The notes under the pieces are model-generated. The model was not told the origin of the DNA, did not search any database, and was given only the letters and a program-made list of their open reading frames with translations. Positions 23,886-34,300 of a stretch of 64,000 nt of DNA are shown here, piece after piece; the stretch's first letter is position 1; the number at the start of each line of letters is the position of its first letter. The DNA is taken from the NCBI RefSeq assembly GCF_033807575.1, contig NC_084713.1:10790703-10854702 (forward strand), given 5' to 3'. Source of the stretch: Cydia pomonella (taxonomy: Eukaryota; Arthropoda; Insecta; Lepidoptera; Tortricidae). Position numbers and translations under genes: made by a program.

Positions 23886-25690
23886 TTCTAAATGTAGATT
23901 TGTGGACCCGTGGCTAGAACAAGTGCCTGTTGTCCCTAGTCATTTGTAGACGAGACAGTATTTGGACATATGTTGAGAGAACCTTTTTGGGGTCAGTTAC
24001 ACGTAAATTATTTATTGAAAATTTAAAAGAAAAGAAAATGACTAATTTCAAACCGAGGAAAGATGAATGTGATCCATGCATAGGCTATAAGGAAGATAAT
24101 GTACCCCAAGAAACCTACGATTTACACATTCTTCAACGGTTCTAGTAGTCACAATGGACATGCAGAGTGCCCTTCCCTGTCCTAAGCTCTTGGTGTCTGA
24201 GCAACAAACTGAACGATGAACAGAAAATGGCAATACATAACTAACTACATGCCCTATGTCAAAAAAGATAAAAAATATCTATGAATATATATGTATAGCA
24301 TGAAAGACAAGGCGGTGTGTGTGCAACTTGTTTTGTGGCTGAACAACATAACATAATGTTGTATAACATAACACGACTTCTTCTTCTTCCTCTTTGTCCT
24401 CGCCTTGTCCCATTTCAGTTGGGGTCGGCTCTCCTAATCAATCTTCGCCAGGCCATTCCATCCTGGGTCGTCTGTGGATCTAATTGGGCTAACTTTAGAT
24501 CTTGGTTTATTTTAGATGTCCACGTGTCTCGGGGCCTGCCTCGTCCGCTCGGTCCGGTTTCAATGTCAAGCACTGTTCTCTTTTGGGCGTCTCATTCCGT
24601 GGCCGTACCATCTGAATCTCCACTCACATATTTTCTCCGGAATTGGTCTTAAATACTCGGAAAGTATGTACTCTTTTCTTAGTTTGTCGAGCAGAGTAAC
24701 GCCTCCTGACCATCGCAGCATTTTTATTTCTGCTACGTGCAGTTGATCTTTCTGCTTCTTTTTAAGGGGCCAACATTCCGCACCAAATAGCAAGGCTGGT
24801 CTGACCGCAGTCTTGTAGACTTTTCCCTTTAACTTTTTCTCTCCACTTTATCCATCCGGTACTGATGCGATTCGAGACGTCGGGTTCTATGGTTCCATCG
24901 CTTGCCAGGATAGAACCGAGGTATTCAACCTTTGATAGAGGAGTGTCCTGCATATGTATGGTTGCGTTGCTCGGAGACTTTGAAAAGTTACAGTGCATGT
25001 ACTCCGTCTTATTTCTGCTTATTTCCAGTCCAGCATTTTTCAGTTTCTCGCCACTGCTCTAGTGTTGACTCCAGTTCTTTCAGGTCTTTACTAACAAGTA
25101 CTATATCATCCGCATACAGAATGTTCCATGGTGTTTTTTTTGGATATCAACAGTGAGGTAGTTCATAAATTAACACGACACTGCTTATAAAAAAGTTTAC
25201 CTCATATCTGATGGTTGTTCTTCCTAGCAAAAGAAACAAAGTCTTGAGCATTGCTTTGTCTAATTTTTTCGGCTTCTTCGAGTACCTATCAAAATTGAAC
25301 AACTCATATTGGAGAAAGGCCACACTATGATGGAAGTTGACAGTGTCCAATTTGAACCTAAAATTTATTAATTTAACATAATTCAAACCTCCAATTTATT
25401 CACCAACTGACTAGGTACATAACCTGCATGGGGCACGCAAGGCCTACTCAATCTTACAATTAAAAATTATTTAGATCCCATATTTTTTTATTATTATGAA
25501 ACTTTGCCAGATAGTTTCTTGAGTATTATGCCTGATAAAAACAAAATGCGACAAACCGCCACATTCAAGCTCTTACCACAACGAAGACATGAATAGAATG
25601 AAGCTAATGAACCAGTAGGTACCATATTATACTCGTGCAAAAATTGATCCAGCGAGATATAGTGGCTTACAATCATTAAAAACATATATT
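23886..25690 (+). pseudogene. Decayed transposase, interrupted by a LINE
   Basis: Protein segments occur in order but in shifting frames: VPVVPSH (about 23925), CRRDSIWTYVERTF, NFKPRKDECDPCIGYKEDNV (a Cys-containing N-terminal motif), VVTMDMQSALPCPKLLVSEQ (24141-24200), then the LINE. After it come KKVYLISDGC (about 25190-25218), ILEKGHTMMEVDSV (25306-25347), YETLPDSF, FKLLPQR and ARYSGLQSLK (to about 25680). I know this set (K.RKD.CD.C, VTMD.Q, LISDGC, GHT.ME.DS) from a transposase family widespread in insects. The acidic residues in MDMQ, SDG and MEVD are candidate catalytic residues (inference). Stops at several points and the insertion make it non-functional. Confidence 0.65.
24378..25170 (-). 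mobile_element. 5'-truncated LINE fragment with 9-bp target duplication
   Basis: The perfect direct repeat TAACACGAC lies at 24369-24377 and 25171-25179. On the minus strand the insert begins in the reverse transcriptase palm: TVDIQKKTPWNILYADDIVL carries the YADD catalytic box at 25105-25116. After one frameshift come KNAGLEISRNKTEYMHCNFS, VEYLGSILASDGTIEPDVSN, LFGAECWPLKKKQKDQLHV and RWYGHGMRRP. It ends in QTTQDGMAWRRLIRRADPN* with a GAAGAAGAAG tail. This resembles the RTE-like/endonuclease-RT group of insect LINEs, where 5' truncation is usual. Frameshifts show it is dead. It lies inside the DNA transposon at 23191-26356. Confidence 0.85.
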
Positions 25691-26356
25691 ATATAAGTAC
25701 ACAAAGTTTACCATTACTTTTACGATAATCTTAATGTGTAAAAAATGTAAATCAACTTGAGTTTTTATAATAATAATATTATTAAATACTAAAAAAATAA
25801 AGTGTGGTTTGATCAATGATTTTGAATAAGAATACGGGATTTCTTAAAATAAATATAAATTATATATAGGTACCAGGTATCTGGATTTATTCCTCTAGTT
25901 TGAGTATATATCTTACATTTGTTCTGACAGTAATGATACTTTTACTGATTTAAGTAAAAAAGGAAAACTTCACTTGTAATTAATAACTAAAATACTTTAA
26001 AATGATAAAAATCAAGCAACAAAACTTGTATTAACTCATTATAATATCCGCTATGTAACATCTCCTGTGCTACAGAACGTTGGCAACAAATCGCCATGTA
26101 TCAATTTCGCACATGACTATTTTAAGTGAACCAAACTTAAATCGCTATGTAGCCAAATTCTGGTTTTTAATTCCTATAATAAATTTCTACGAAAAAACTG
26201 TTTGTTTTCTTCATGTTTACCATGTAAAAACTATAGATCGTTTATATAAAAAATAAAGGTGTAACAAATATGATACGTACAGAGAAATAAACAGTTTTTT
26301 TCGTCTCCTGAAAAGTAGCTCAAAAACACATAGCGATTTTTTAATTCGCACCGACG

Positions 26357-26512
26357 TTATAGGACATTATTACACAAAATGATTAAGTCCCACAGCGCAA
26401 TAAGGCTTGTGGTGAGGGTACTTAGACAACGATATATATAAAATATATAAATATTTATAAATACTTAAATACACAGAAAACACCCATGACTCAGGAAAAA
26501 TATCCATGCAAC
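26357..26512 (-). mobile_element. tRNA-derived SINE (family 1), headless and split by a transposon
   Basis: It matches the body of the copy at 405-682, from AGGACATTATTACACAAA to CAGGAAAAATATCCATGC. The tRNA-like head is missing, so it was 5'-truncated. Its A/T-rich 3' tail is on the far side of the transposon at 23150-23190, showing the transposon landed inside this SINE. Confidence 0.75.
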
Positions 26513-26943
26513 TAGATTATTTTAACCGGTAAAATCTAACTCTCAATCTAACACTAAATCTAAAAAATAAAACTTAAGTATATGAATTTTGTAAGGTACT
26601 TAATTGAAATGAAAAATAACGAAAATCATTATTAATGACACCATTGCTAAAGTATAAAATTTATTTTAAATCCAAAACAATTGAACAGAAAATATTTAGG
26701 TACCATAACTCTATTTTTCCTCTCAAAAATATTATAGAAATTAAATAGATAATTAGTAAGTAAATAATTAAAGATATTACTTGGACGTAGAGAGCCAACG
26801 AACGACCTGAGTACGTTGGGTTGGGAGTAAGGTGTAGGCTACATTGACCCATTTTGATAACTCACACGGCAGTGGCGAGTACGCACTTGCCTTGGCAACT
26901 ATTATGCATTTTTGTGTACAAATGCTTACATAATATAAATATG
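26513..26943. other. Intergenic, nothing recognised
   Basis: AT-rich and without supported features. Confidence 0.4.
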
Positions 26944-26984
26944 TAGATAGATAGAGTACTCTTTATTGCCATACATCAGTAAAA

Positions 26985-27526
26985 GGGTTACCTATCATAA
27001 TGTCGAAATTCGTTACTCCGAATATTATTAGCCCGAAAACGTTTCCCTTTTTTCCACTTCGCGTAATTATTGTTTGTCCGAAATTACGTTTCCCATATTA
27101 TTATGTCCCCTATTTTTATTTCGTCGCAATTTCATTTCGCTTATGATTCGAATCGCCACTTATTGAAATCCCGAAGTAATTTTCTAGCGCCAGTTTGTTT
27201 CCGCGGGGTCGCAGTTCTAACCTAACCTAACCCACTATTCGTGCCAGTTTTATCCGCGGAGTCGCAGTTGTAACCTACTTAACCCACTGTTCTAGCACGA
27301 GAGTCGCAAAAACCAAATCATAACACAAAAAGCGACAAGCAACAAATTTCCAAATGCCGGGAATAATTAATAAAAATCTGTTGCAATTTTTTTTATGGCA
27401 TTCAGTGTAATGATATTAGGGGAAATAAGTATGGTAAACAAAGCAGGTGGATTTTAAAAAATCGGGGAACTGTTTTCGAACAAGTGAAAATCGGACAAGT
27501 CAGTTTCGGAAGATCGATAGGTTACC
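26985..27526. mobile_element. Non-autonomous DNA transposon, 542 bp, 7-8 bp target duplication
   Basis: CAGTAAAA at 26977-26984 is repeated at 27527-27534. The ends are GGGTTACCTATC and GATAGGTTACC(C), inverted with one mismatch. A duplication of about 8 bp fits a hAT-like element, though the last C makes 7 or 8 ambiguous. The interior has many TTTCG/CGAAA words and a two-copy tandem repeat (27187-27292). It has no open frame of note. Confidence 0.65.
27187..27292. repeat. Two-copy tandem repeat with CCTAA units
   Basis: Units of about 53 bp (27187-27240 and 27241-27292) share GCCAGTTT, CCGCGG, GTCGCAGTT and TAACCTA..TAACCCACT. The first includes AACCTAACCTAACCCA, two perfect copies of the CCTAA unit found in insect telomeres. 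The repeats are internal to the transposon, so they do not mark a telomere. Confidence 0.6.
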
Positions 27527-27805
27527 CAGTAAAAGGTACAGTGAACATAATATAATATGGTAGTCCTGTAATATCTATCTACAAAACTGCAATGCGCATT
27601 GCAATTTTATTCGAAAATTGTATAATATCTTGCTTTTTTATGTTTTAATAAAAAATGGTAGTAAGTAGTGAAAATGTAACTAAGTAACATTTTAAAATTA
27701 CATTTCTTTTTCTAAGTGAAAAGTATGAACACCTACGGCTGACCACTAACAAAAGCCTATCATCCATATCGACGCACGAACGCACACGAACAAAAAACTT
27801 TAGCT

Positions 27806-27811
27806 TATAAG
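27806..27811 (+). promoter_or_regulatory. Possible TATA box upstream of the FGF first exon
   Basis: TATAAG sits about 25-30 bp before TCTCGTAGTCG, near the start of a stretch with more GC and CpG than its surroundings. There is no independent evidence of a transcription start, and AT-rich DNA gives such matches by chance. Confidence 0.2.
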
Positions 27812-27845
27812 TTTATAATCAAGCGAAGTTTTTATCTCGTAGTCG

Positions 27846-28052
27846 ATGGCTGGCCGTCGTACAGCGCGCATGTCGCCGTTAGCGCTGAAGCCCCATAAAA
27901 TAACGCGCGTGAAAAAAAAACTCCCACCCGCCTATGAAAATTACAAAAAAACAGTTAAAAGAAGCCGTCAAAGGAGTGTTTCACAAGCGAAAAGTGTTCT
28001 ATTTTTAAATTCGCGCAGGCTTAGTAGGGTTTTCCGAAAAAATTACGAGTAA
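27846..28052 (+). CDS. Possible upstream ORF (68 aa, strongly basic) in the FGF 5' leader
   Basis: An ATG-initiated frame of 68 codons encodes a peptide rich in Arg, Lys and Ser: MAGRRTARMSPLALKPHK, then VKKKLPPAYENYKKTVKRSR, ending RVFRKNYE. There is no signal peptide, membrane segment or known domain. It ends 246 bp before the AUG at 28298 and lies on the same strand as the FGF gene. It may be a uORF in a long 5' leader, a small independent gene, or chance in a CpG-rich exon. The context at its AUG is mixed (T at -3, G at +4), so initiation is uncertain. Confidence 0.3.
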   Translation: MAGRRTARMSPLALKPHKITRVKKKLPPAYENYKKTVKRSRQRSVSQAKSVLFLNSRRLSRVFRKNYE

Positions 28053-28316
28053 AGTGTAGTGAAACCGTAGTGTTTCCGTTCAGAATTTTCTCAGTTATTT
28101 TCAATCTTATGACTACAAAAGCTATTGTTACGTCGCACCTAGGAACAAAAAGTATACTAATTCAAGTGTTTTGCTTATGAATGCAAAGTGTGTTTAAAAA
28201 TTGTTATATAAAAGTGGATTGTTAAGTTTTTAAAAGGATAAGTGGCAGAGCAATTCATTTAGATGTGTGTTCTACATAATATACAACGAGACACAACATG
28301 ACGGCAAAGTTCGGCT
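28053..28316 (+). other. Candidate FGF 5' UTR (exon 1)
   Basis: The stretch between the basic uORF and the donor at 28319 (AT|GTGAGT). It contains further upstream AUGs near 28108, 28169 and 28262 with short frames, and one at 28298 that opens a long overlapping frame. The exon's 5' border is not defined by sequence alone. Confidence 0.35.
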
Positions 28317-28318
28317 AT
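28317..28318 (+). CDS. FGF coding segment 1: AT of a split start codon
   Basis: The last two bases before the donor GTGAGT at 28319 are AT. With G at 33008 they form ATG in the frame of the signal peptide. The same frame upstream has a stop (TGA at 28299-28301), so this is the first in-frame AUG. The model relies on this exon being the real first exon; an alternative 5' exon could supply a different start. Confidence 0.5.
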
Positions 28319-31300
28319 GTGAGTAGATTCATGTTTTAATAATTAATAAAAAAACCTTATAAACGTTTCTTATTTTTTACTGTATCTATTTTAGCTTTAT
28401 TTATATTCACTCGAATCGATAGAACTACAAATGTACCCTCTTTTCTAGCCATTAATTGAATGACAGACGGCAATCAATAAACACTTCATAATATTATGAT
28501 GCTTATCTGGCACTTATACTTTCATGTATGTCATATTTTTGTATTGTTATGAATGGAATATTTATAAATTATCTATAGATTTGTAAGGGGATTATACAGA
28601 TTACGAGAAAACGCCAGTTGGAATGTCTGCAAATATTTATTAGGTAATAACTTGAAATAGTGTAACAATAGTTTAAGTTAATAATTAATAAATAATAGTC
28701 TCTGTTTATGTATCTGGGCTGGGCGGCAAATCACTGGGAACTTTTTTTATGCTTGTGTCTTTCTCAGCTTCTAAAGTAAAGTTATTTTTAATATGATCGC
28801 ATTATCTATGATATCTACCATTAAATGCGAGCGTAAATTTTTTTTTCTAATATTTGAAGTTATTAATATTGTCAATATCTATCACTTATCCTGAAGCTGT
28901 ATCTTTTACAGGTGTGCAATAAAGTTATTTATCTTTCTATCAATTATAGAATTGTAATTAAAGTTCAATAATACAAAGCAGCTAGTAAACAAATATGAGC
29001 TATCTGCATTTTTTTTATTTGTCGTGGTAGGTAGGTACGTCTAATCAAATCCTATAAGTGTTTTTTTTTTTTTAGAATAAATTTAACATAAATTAGTTAG
29101 ATCGTATCGAATATTAATTTAGTTAGAATCTAGCTGTTTTTCATCCACCAACTTGTCTGTATTGAATTCCCTCAGTTATCAATCATGATATTGCACCTAC
29201 TACCAGATGACCTGCGGGAATTATTAATTAGCAACGACTTGTACAGTCGTCAAAGATAAGTTTACACTTTTGTACCTTACTCCTTTGTAATTAGGCTAAA
29301 ATTATAAACATATCTTTGACGTCGACCGTACATACGCACTGAGATAAACAGTAATGGCCCGTCGTTTGCGAATTAGCTTATCACACACCGTTCGGATGCT
29401 ACGTATTTGATTGGAATTAATGGAATTAAACAGTTGCCAGTCTGCGAGCACATCATTGCCATTTGATAACGATACGATAATTTGGGCGTGTGTTTTTAGT
29501 ATATGAAATTACACGAGGCAGAAAAGATTAATGGACTAAAATAAATGAAAGTAAATTTTCTATGTATATTTTCTTGATATATTAAATTATACTCTTAATA
29601 AAATAAGCAACTCTTGGATTAGGTATTGGTGATCGAAATTAATAATTGTTACAATAAGGTTAAGTTTTCGTTTATGCTAACGTAGATTATCATTAGTCAG
29701 TCAGTTTCAGTTGTAATTATTTTTGTTTTATTTTGTTTCATGTTTTTATTTTTAGGCGAATAATTTTGCTTGGATTGAGAAAAAAGGTTTATGTGAAAAG
29801 TAATAATCATTGTACGAAGAAAGCGGTTACATTATGAATTAAAATTGTTTATTAATGTACCTTGTCTTAAATTTGCACATTTACTTAATCTTAAATTAAG
29901 GTGTCTTGCTTGCCACCTAAGGCATAGTCATAATAATTGTAGAACACGCAACTGCGTTAATAATTTAGAAGTGGGTGGGTATATCAAAGTAAATACATGC
30001 TTCGTCACAACAAAAACTTAACAACTATCAAATAACCTAAACGCTAAATATATGTGAATTATTGTTATTGAAGTTTCCTGGGCTTAGAGTGAGAATATCC
30101 CACATTGCGTGAAGGACACAAATACACGTGCATAATATAAAATTGTCCTTATATAAAACCTTCTTCTCAAGGTCACTATAGTCATAGTTGGAAGATATAT
30201 CGTATTCTATTTGAGTATTAAAATGACGTTTACTTGTATGAAAACTACGCCATCGCCTTTTACGTACTTCGTGTAACAACTTTAGTATATTTCTCTCAAC
30301 CGCTTGAAAATCTCAATCTTATGGGTTTTTAATAAATATAAAATAATAGGTATATTTTTACTAAGTCATTATTGTGCTGTACATGTACCTAATTATCTGT
30401 TATAATCGTGTGGCAAATCAGGCTATTAAGGCGAATTATTACGTTCCTATTATCTATTGAGTTCAGCACTCAGGGTTTTCGATAAAAATAATTTATGATC
30501 GAGGCAAAAAATACCTATATTTCCTTAAATTCTGTATATTACCCTAACTACTTAGTTTATTGTAAATTTACAAAATTAAAAGCTCAGGTCAAAGATGCAC
30601 TAAACTAAATAGACTAGTGAAGAATTTAATGAAAGTGAGTGCGAGGTAAATCTAAATCTGGGGTCTCTGCAGACTACCCTACTATACCTACTTCTTTAAT
30701 GTCTATGATAACTTGCAAAAGCTGACAATCGCGGATAACTGACAGGCCGATATCGTCCGGCGAACTGGTAATCAATGGGCCCCTTAAGGTTGTTGTGTTT
30801 AGATATACAGATAGATAGACATATTTAGTATAAGTACTTAACTAATTAAAATCTAAATAAATTTCCCTGTTTTTCGTTATTTTGTTATGTTTAATAAGAA
30901 CTAATGATATTACATAACTATAGATCGATTATACTCAAACATAAGGAGCACAAAAAATACTTCCATATATATTTTTATTCCTAGGAAGAAAACTTATTTT
31001 TGATTAATTTTTGCATTCCGTTCATCTTTGTTATGCTCGTTGTTAAACATGTGCTTGTCTCTTTTTCTATCGGTGAACGGGAGCTCGTTAGGGCGTGCAC
31101 ATTTCTCGCTTGCCCAGGTGGGACTAAAGGCAACTTGTACAATTTGTCACACCTTCACAAGGTAAGCGCTTCAATTTTGGAACGCGTATAAAATATCTTG
31201 AGTTATAATAAATCATTGATAAGAACTAGCTGTTTTGTCTATGGTATTAGCCAATCTTCTTCTTCTTCCTCGCGTTATCCCGGCATTTTGCCATGGCTCA

Positions 31301-34300
31301 TGGGAGCCTGGGGCCTGCTTATGGTTTCAGCGAATATGGAGGTAAATTTGAACTCATTCACACTTATAATATAATGAAATGTTGAAAGTAGGCAAGCTTA
31401 AAAATCGGGCCTACGTACCTTAGTTTAAAGTTGATATTCGAATGGCGAGTGCAGCAATTAATATTAAGTAGTTAAATGTTAACTAGTTACGTAATATCAA
31501 TATTATTATTTATATACATATATTTAATTTAGTTATTTGCTTTTGATTCATAAAAAAGAATGCAATATTCGTATTACTACAGTTTTATTATTCTTATTAG
31601 ATAAAAATATTTAGTAATATAACTCTCTTTTATAACGTGACCTATCTACAAGTTCATATTCTAGGTTATTACATGGCGATAACGATTATGTCAGATAGAC
31701 ATAGATAATGTAAATACGTAGATATAATAGTATGTGAGCATAATTATATATACATTTATTTAAAGTATTAAAAGTAAAAATTAAGTAATAAAACGGAAGT
31801 TAGCTACTTGATTTTAGCTGCTCAAAATCAAACAGTCACAAAACACTAGCGATTTTCCAGAGGACACCGACTAGACCAATAACAGGTCTACTTGAAAATG
31901 GAAAGCGCAAACACATCTGAGTATGTTTGTGTGTACTAAAACATGCCAGATAATTGACCAGCGGACATGGAAGCGATATGTTAGATAAACCACACAAATA
32001 CCTAATGTCGAAATAACTGGTTCTTTTATACGATATCTGCCTAATATACCAGTAATCTTACAGATAAGTTATCTGGCTTCATTAGAAATACTTGGATATG
32101 TTAATTCTTATGAGATTAATCAATCATAGTATCTATCTAATTTGTGGAAAATTGACATTAATTTTGTACTTATTATTTTCGTTATGATTACGAAAAGGTA
32201 CATAACATGATATAATGCCGAAGGGGGGACGTTAGGAATAAATTGAAAGGAGATAATAGCCGCCAACGGTGCCTTGTAGTAGTATATTACTGCGTTTTCA
32301 CCTAGATTATACTAAATGCTAAATGATGAACGCAGTCCGCGCGCGAGCTTCAAGTAACATACACCTGCTTTTCTGTCACGCCCCCGCGATGCGTGACGCA
32401 CACCCTCCTGTTTCTTAAGTCCCCGAATCCTCGTAGCTCGTGCGTCGACTGTCTTTAACGCAATTAATTCAGCAAAAAACCAATAAGCATATAGCATCGA
32501 ACTGAGAATGTGCTTTCTATAGTTAGATGTAATATTATTTTCCCATTAGCCTATTAATGATGTGATGTAGAAGAGTGGATGAGTAATACTTTGACCAAGT
32601 AGTTTGCGCCTTAGCAAAATAAAGGAGCCGAGCCTTAGGCCGAAACTTAGTTTAAACAAGCTTAAATTTGTTTTTCAAAATTAGTAATTGGTATAGACCT
32701 GACTCTTGTCTAAGTATTTTATTTGTTCGCTGTGCCGGTCTGAATATAAATCCTTACAATGATTAATCTGTAAGCTAAAATAAGTAGAAAAATATCGGGT
32801 TGCTTAGTTAAACAGTCTCATGTAGGTATATACGAGTATACTTATACATGTATATTGCTGTTATTTGCATAACATGTGCTCATATGAAACATGAGGTGTC
32901 AACTAATAACTTTAAAGTCATGTAGACAGACATTTCTTTAAATCCAGTTAGATTTACTTCCAATAAGCTTACCAATAAAATAAAATTTTCTTTACCCTTT
33001 GTTTCAGGTTACCACAGCTTGCCGTCTCTGCGAAGATATTGTGCCTCCTGATGGTAAGTGATATTTTTTTTTAATTCAAGTATTTCGGAAGCTTACATAT
33101 AAAATTGATATTTGACTGTATTTATTTATATGTGAAAATAATAATAACGCGATTTCGAAATCTTTAATAATATATATATAAAAGGTTATGCATTATCGCC
33201 CTATGCATTCTCTCGTGTAGGTACTAACTTAAAACAAGTACCTATTGATAACCTAATACATAGTTAAAAGTCTAATTTGATAATATCAGTTAAGTTTGAA
33301 TTACTAAATTGAATAAGCGGTTATATGCAAAAGTTCAGTTAACCGGCGAGGATTAGTATTTTCAATCGCGAACTATTCTGTTCGCATTAGCCACCGTAAT
33401 GAGAAAACGTCAGCCTTCTGAGTGACCCGTGCGACTAAATAGGGTGCTTTTTTAAGAATAGTATTTACTTTTAAGCATGAAAAAATCATTATACATCGTT
33501 CGTTATTTTTAGCATTAGAATGAAGGTAAGCGAACTTGACGTGTTTTTTTAAAATTAAAAATCACTTTTGAGAAATAAGACACAGCATATGTAACAATTA
33601 TAAATCATATACGATCTTTAATATTATTTTTCTTTCATGAGTAATACAAACTATTTTTAAAGCGTTTTTCAATAATCTTCATTAAAAAGACATGGGAAGT
33701 TTCTTTACCTTTTTTCTATTGAAAAAAAAAAATAATATATATATATATATACATATATAATATAGACGGTTACTGAAATTTGCATTTCTACAAGTCGAAA
33801 GTTGAATGTTACAAATATAATAAACAAAAATAGTACGGAACAATCTTAAAAAAAACCCTAAATAAATGGAAAAATTCGTAACGGAGAAACAAATATTGGT
33901 CATAAAAACACAAATAAAATTCCATTACAGGGATCGAACCCTGGATCTTCAGCTTCGTAGGTAAGGTCACTAAAAGGCTCCCACTGGTTACTAGTACGTC
34001 GGACGATATCGGCCTTTCAGTTATTCGCAAAAGCGGACCATCGCGAATAACTGACAGGCCGATATCGTCCGGCGAACTGGTAATTAGTGGGCCCCTTAAC
34101 GATTAGGCTAAGAGGGCTATTACTTTGTTTCACTAAATATTTATTATTATAAAAAAACATCTTGATGTTTTTGACATTTTGTTTTAAAGACTTCCCTACG
34201 TGGATGTAAATATTTCCTTGTCGGTGTAAGATTTCCTTGATACGGTTGTTCAAAGTCTTCTTATTATTTATTTCGCGAACTTCAAATTGAATCTCAAATG

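Larger units (their letters stand above)
23191..26356 (+). mobile_element. DNA transposon with 35-bp TIRs, 4-bp TTAT duplication and a broken transposase
   Basis: The first 35 bp and the reverse complement of the last 35 bp differ at one position; both begin CGTCGGTGCGAAT and include ATCGCTATGTGTTTTT. TTAT is duplicated at 23187-23190 and 26357-26360. Joining the flanks recreates AAATATTATAGGACATT, which is intact in the SINE copy at about 428-445, so both borders are confirmed by an empty site in the same window. Removing the nested LINE and its duplication leaves about 2.36 kb. Inverted CGCTATGTG-like motifs are repeated near both ends. The 4-bp duplication fits a Sola-like group, but I could not verify that. 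Confidence 0.85.
26944..27565 (-). repeat. LINE 3'-tail fragment split by a transposon insertion
   Basis: The flanks of the 26985-27526 insertion join to give TAGATAGATAGAGTACTC, TTTATTGCCATACATCAG and TAAAAGGTACAGTGAAC. On the minus strand this is a LINE 3' end with AATAAAGAGTACTC and a (CTAT)n tail. No coding part remains. Confidence 0.5.

Noticed and set aside
27220..27235. Telomeric repeat (CCTAA)n
   Set aside because: Only two perfect units, inside a transposon-internal tandem pair.
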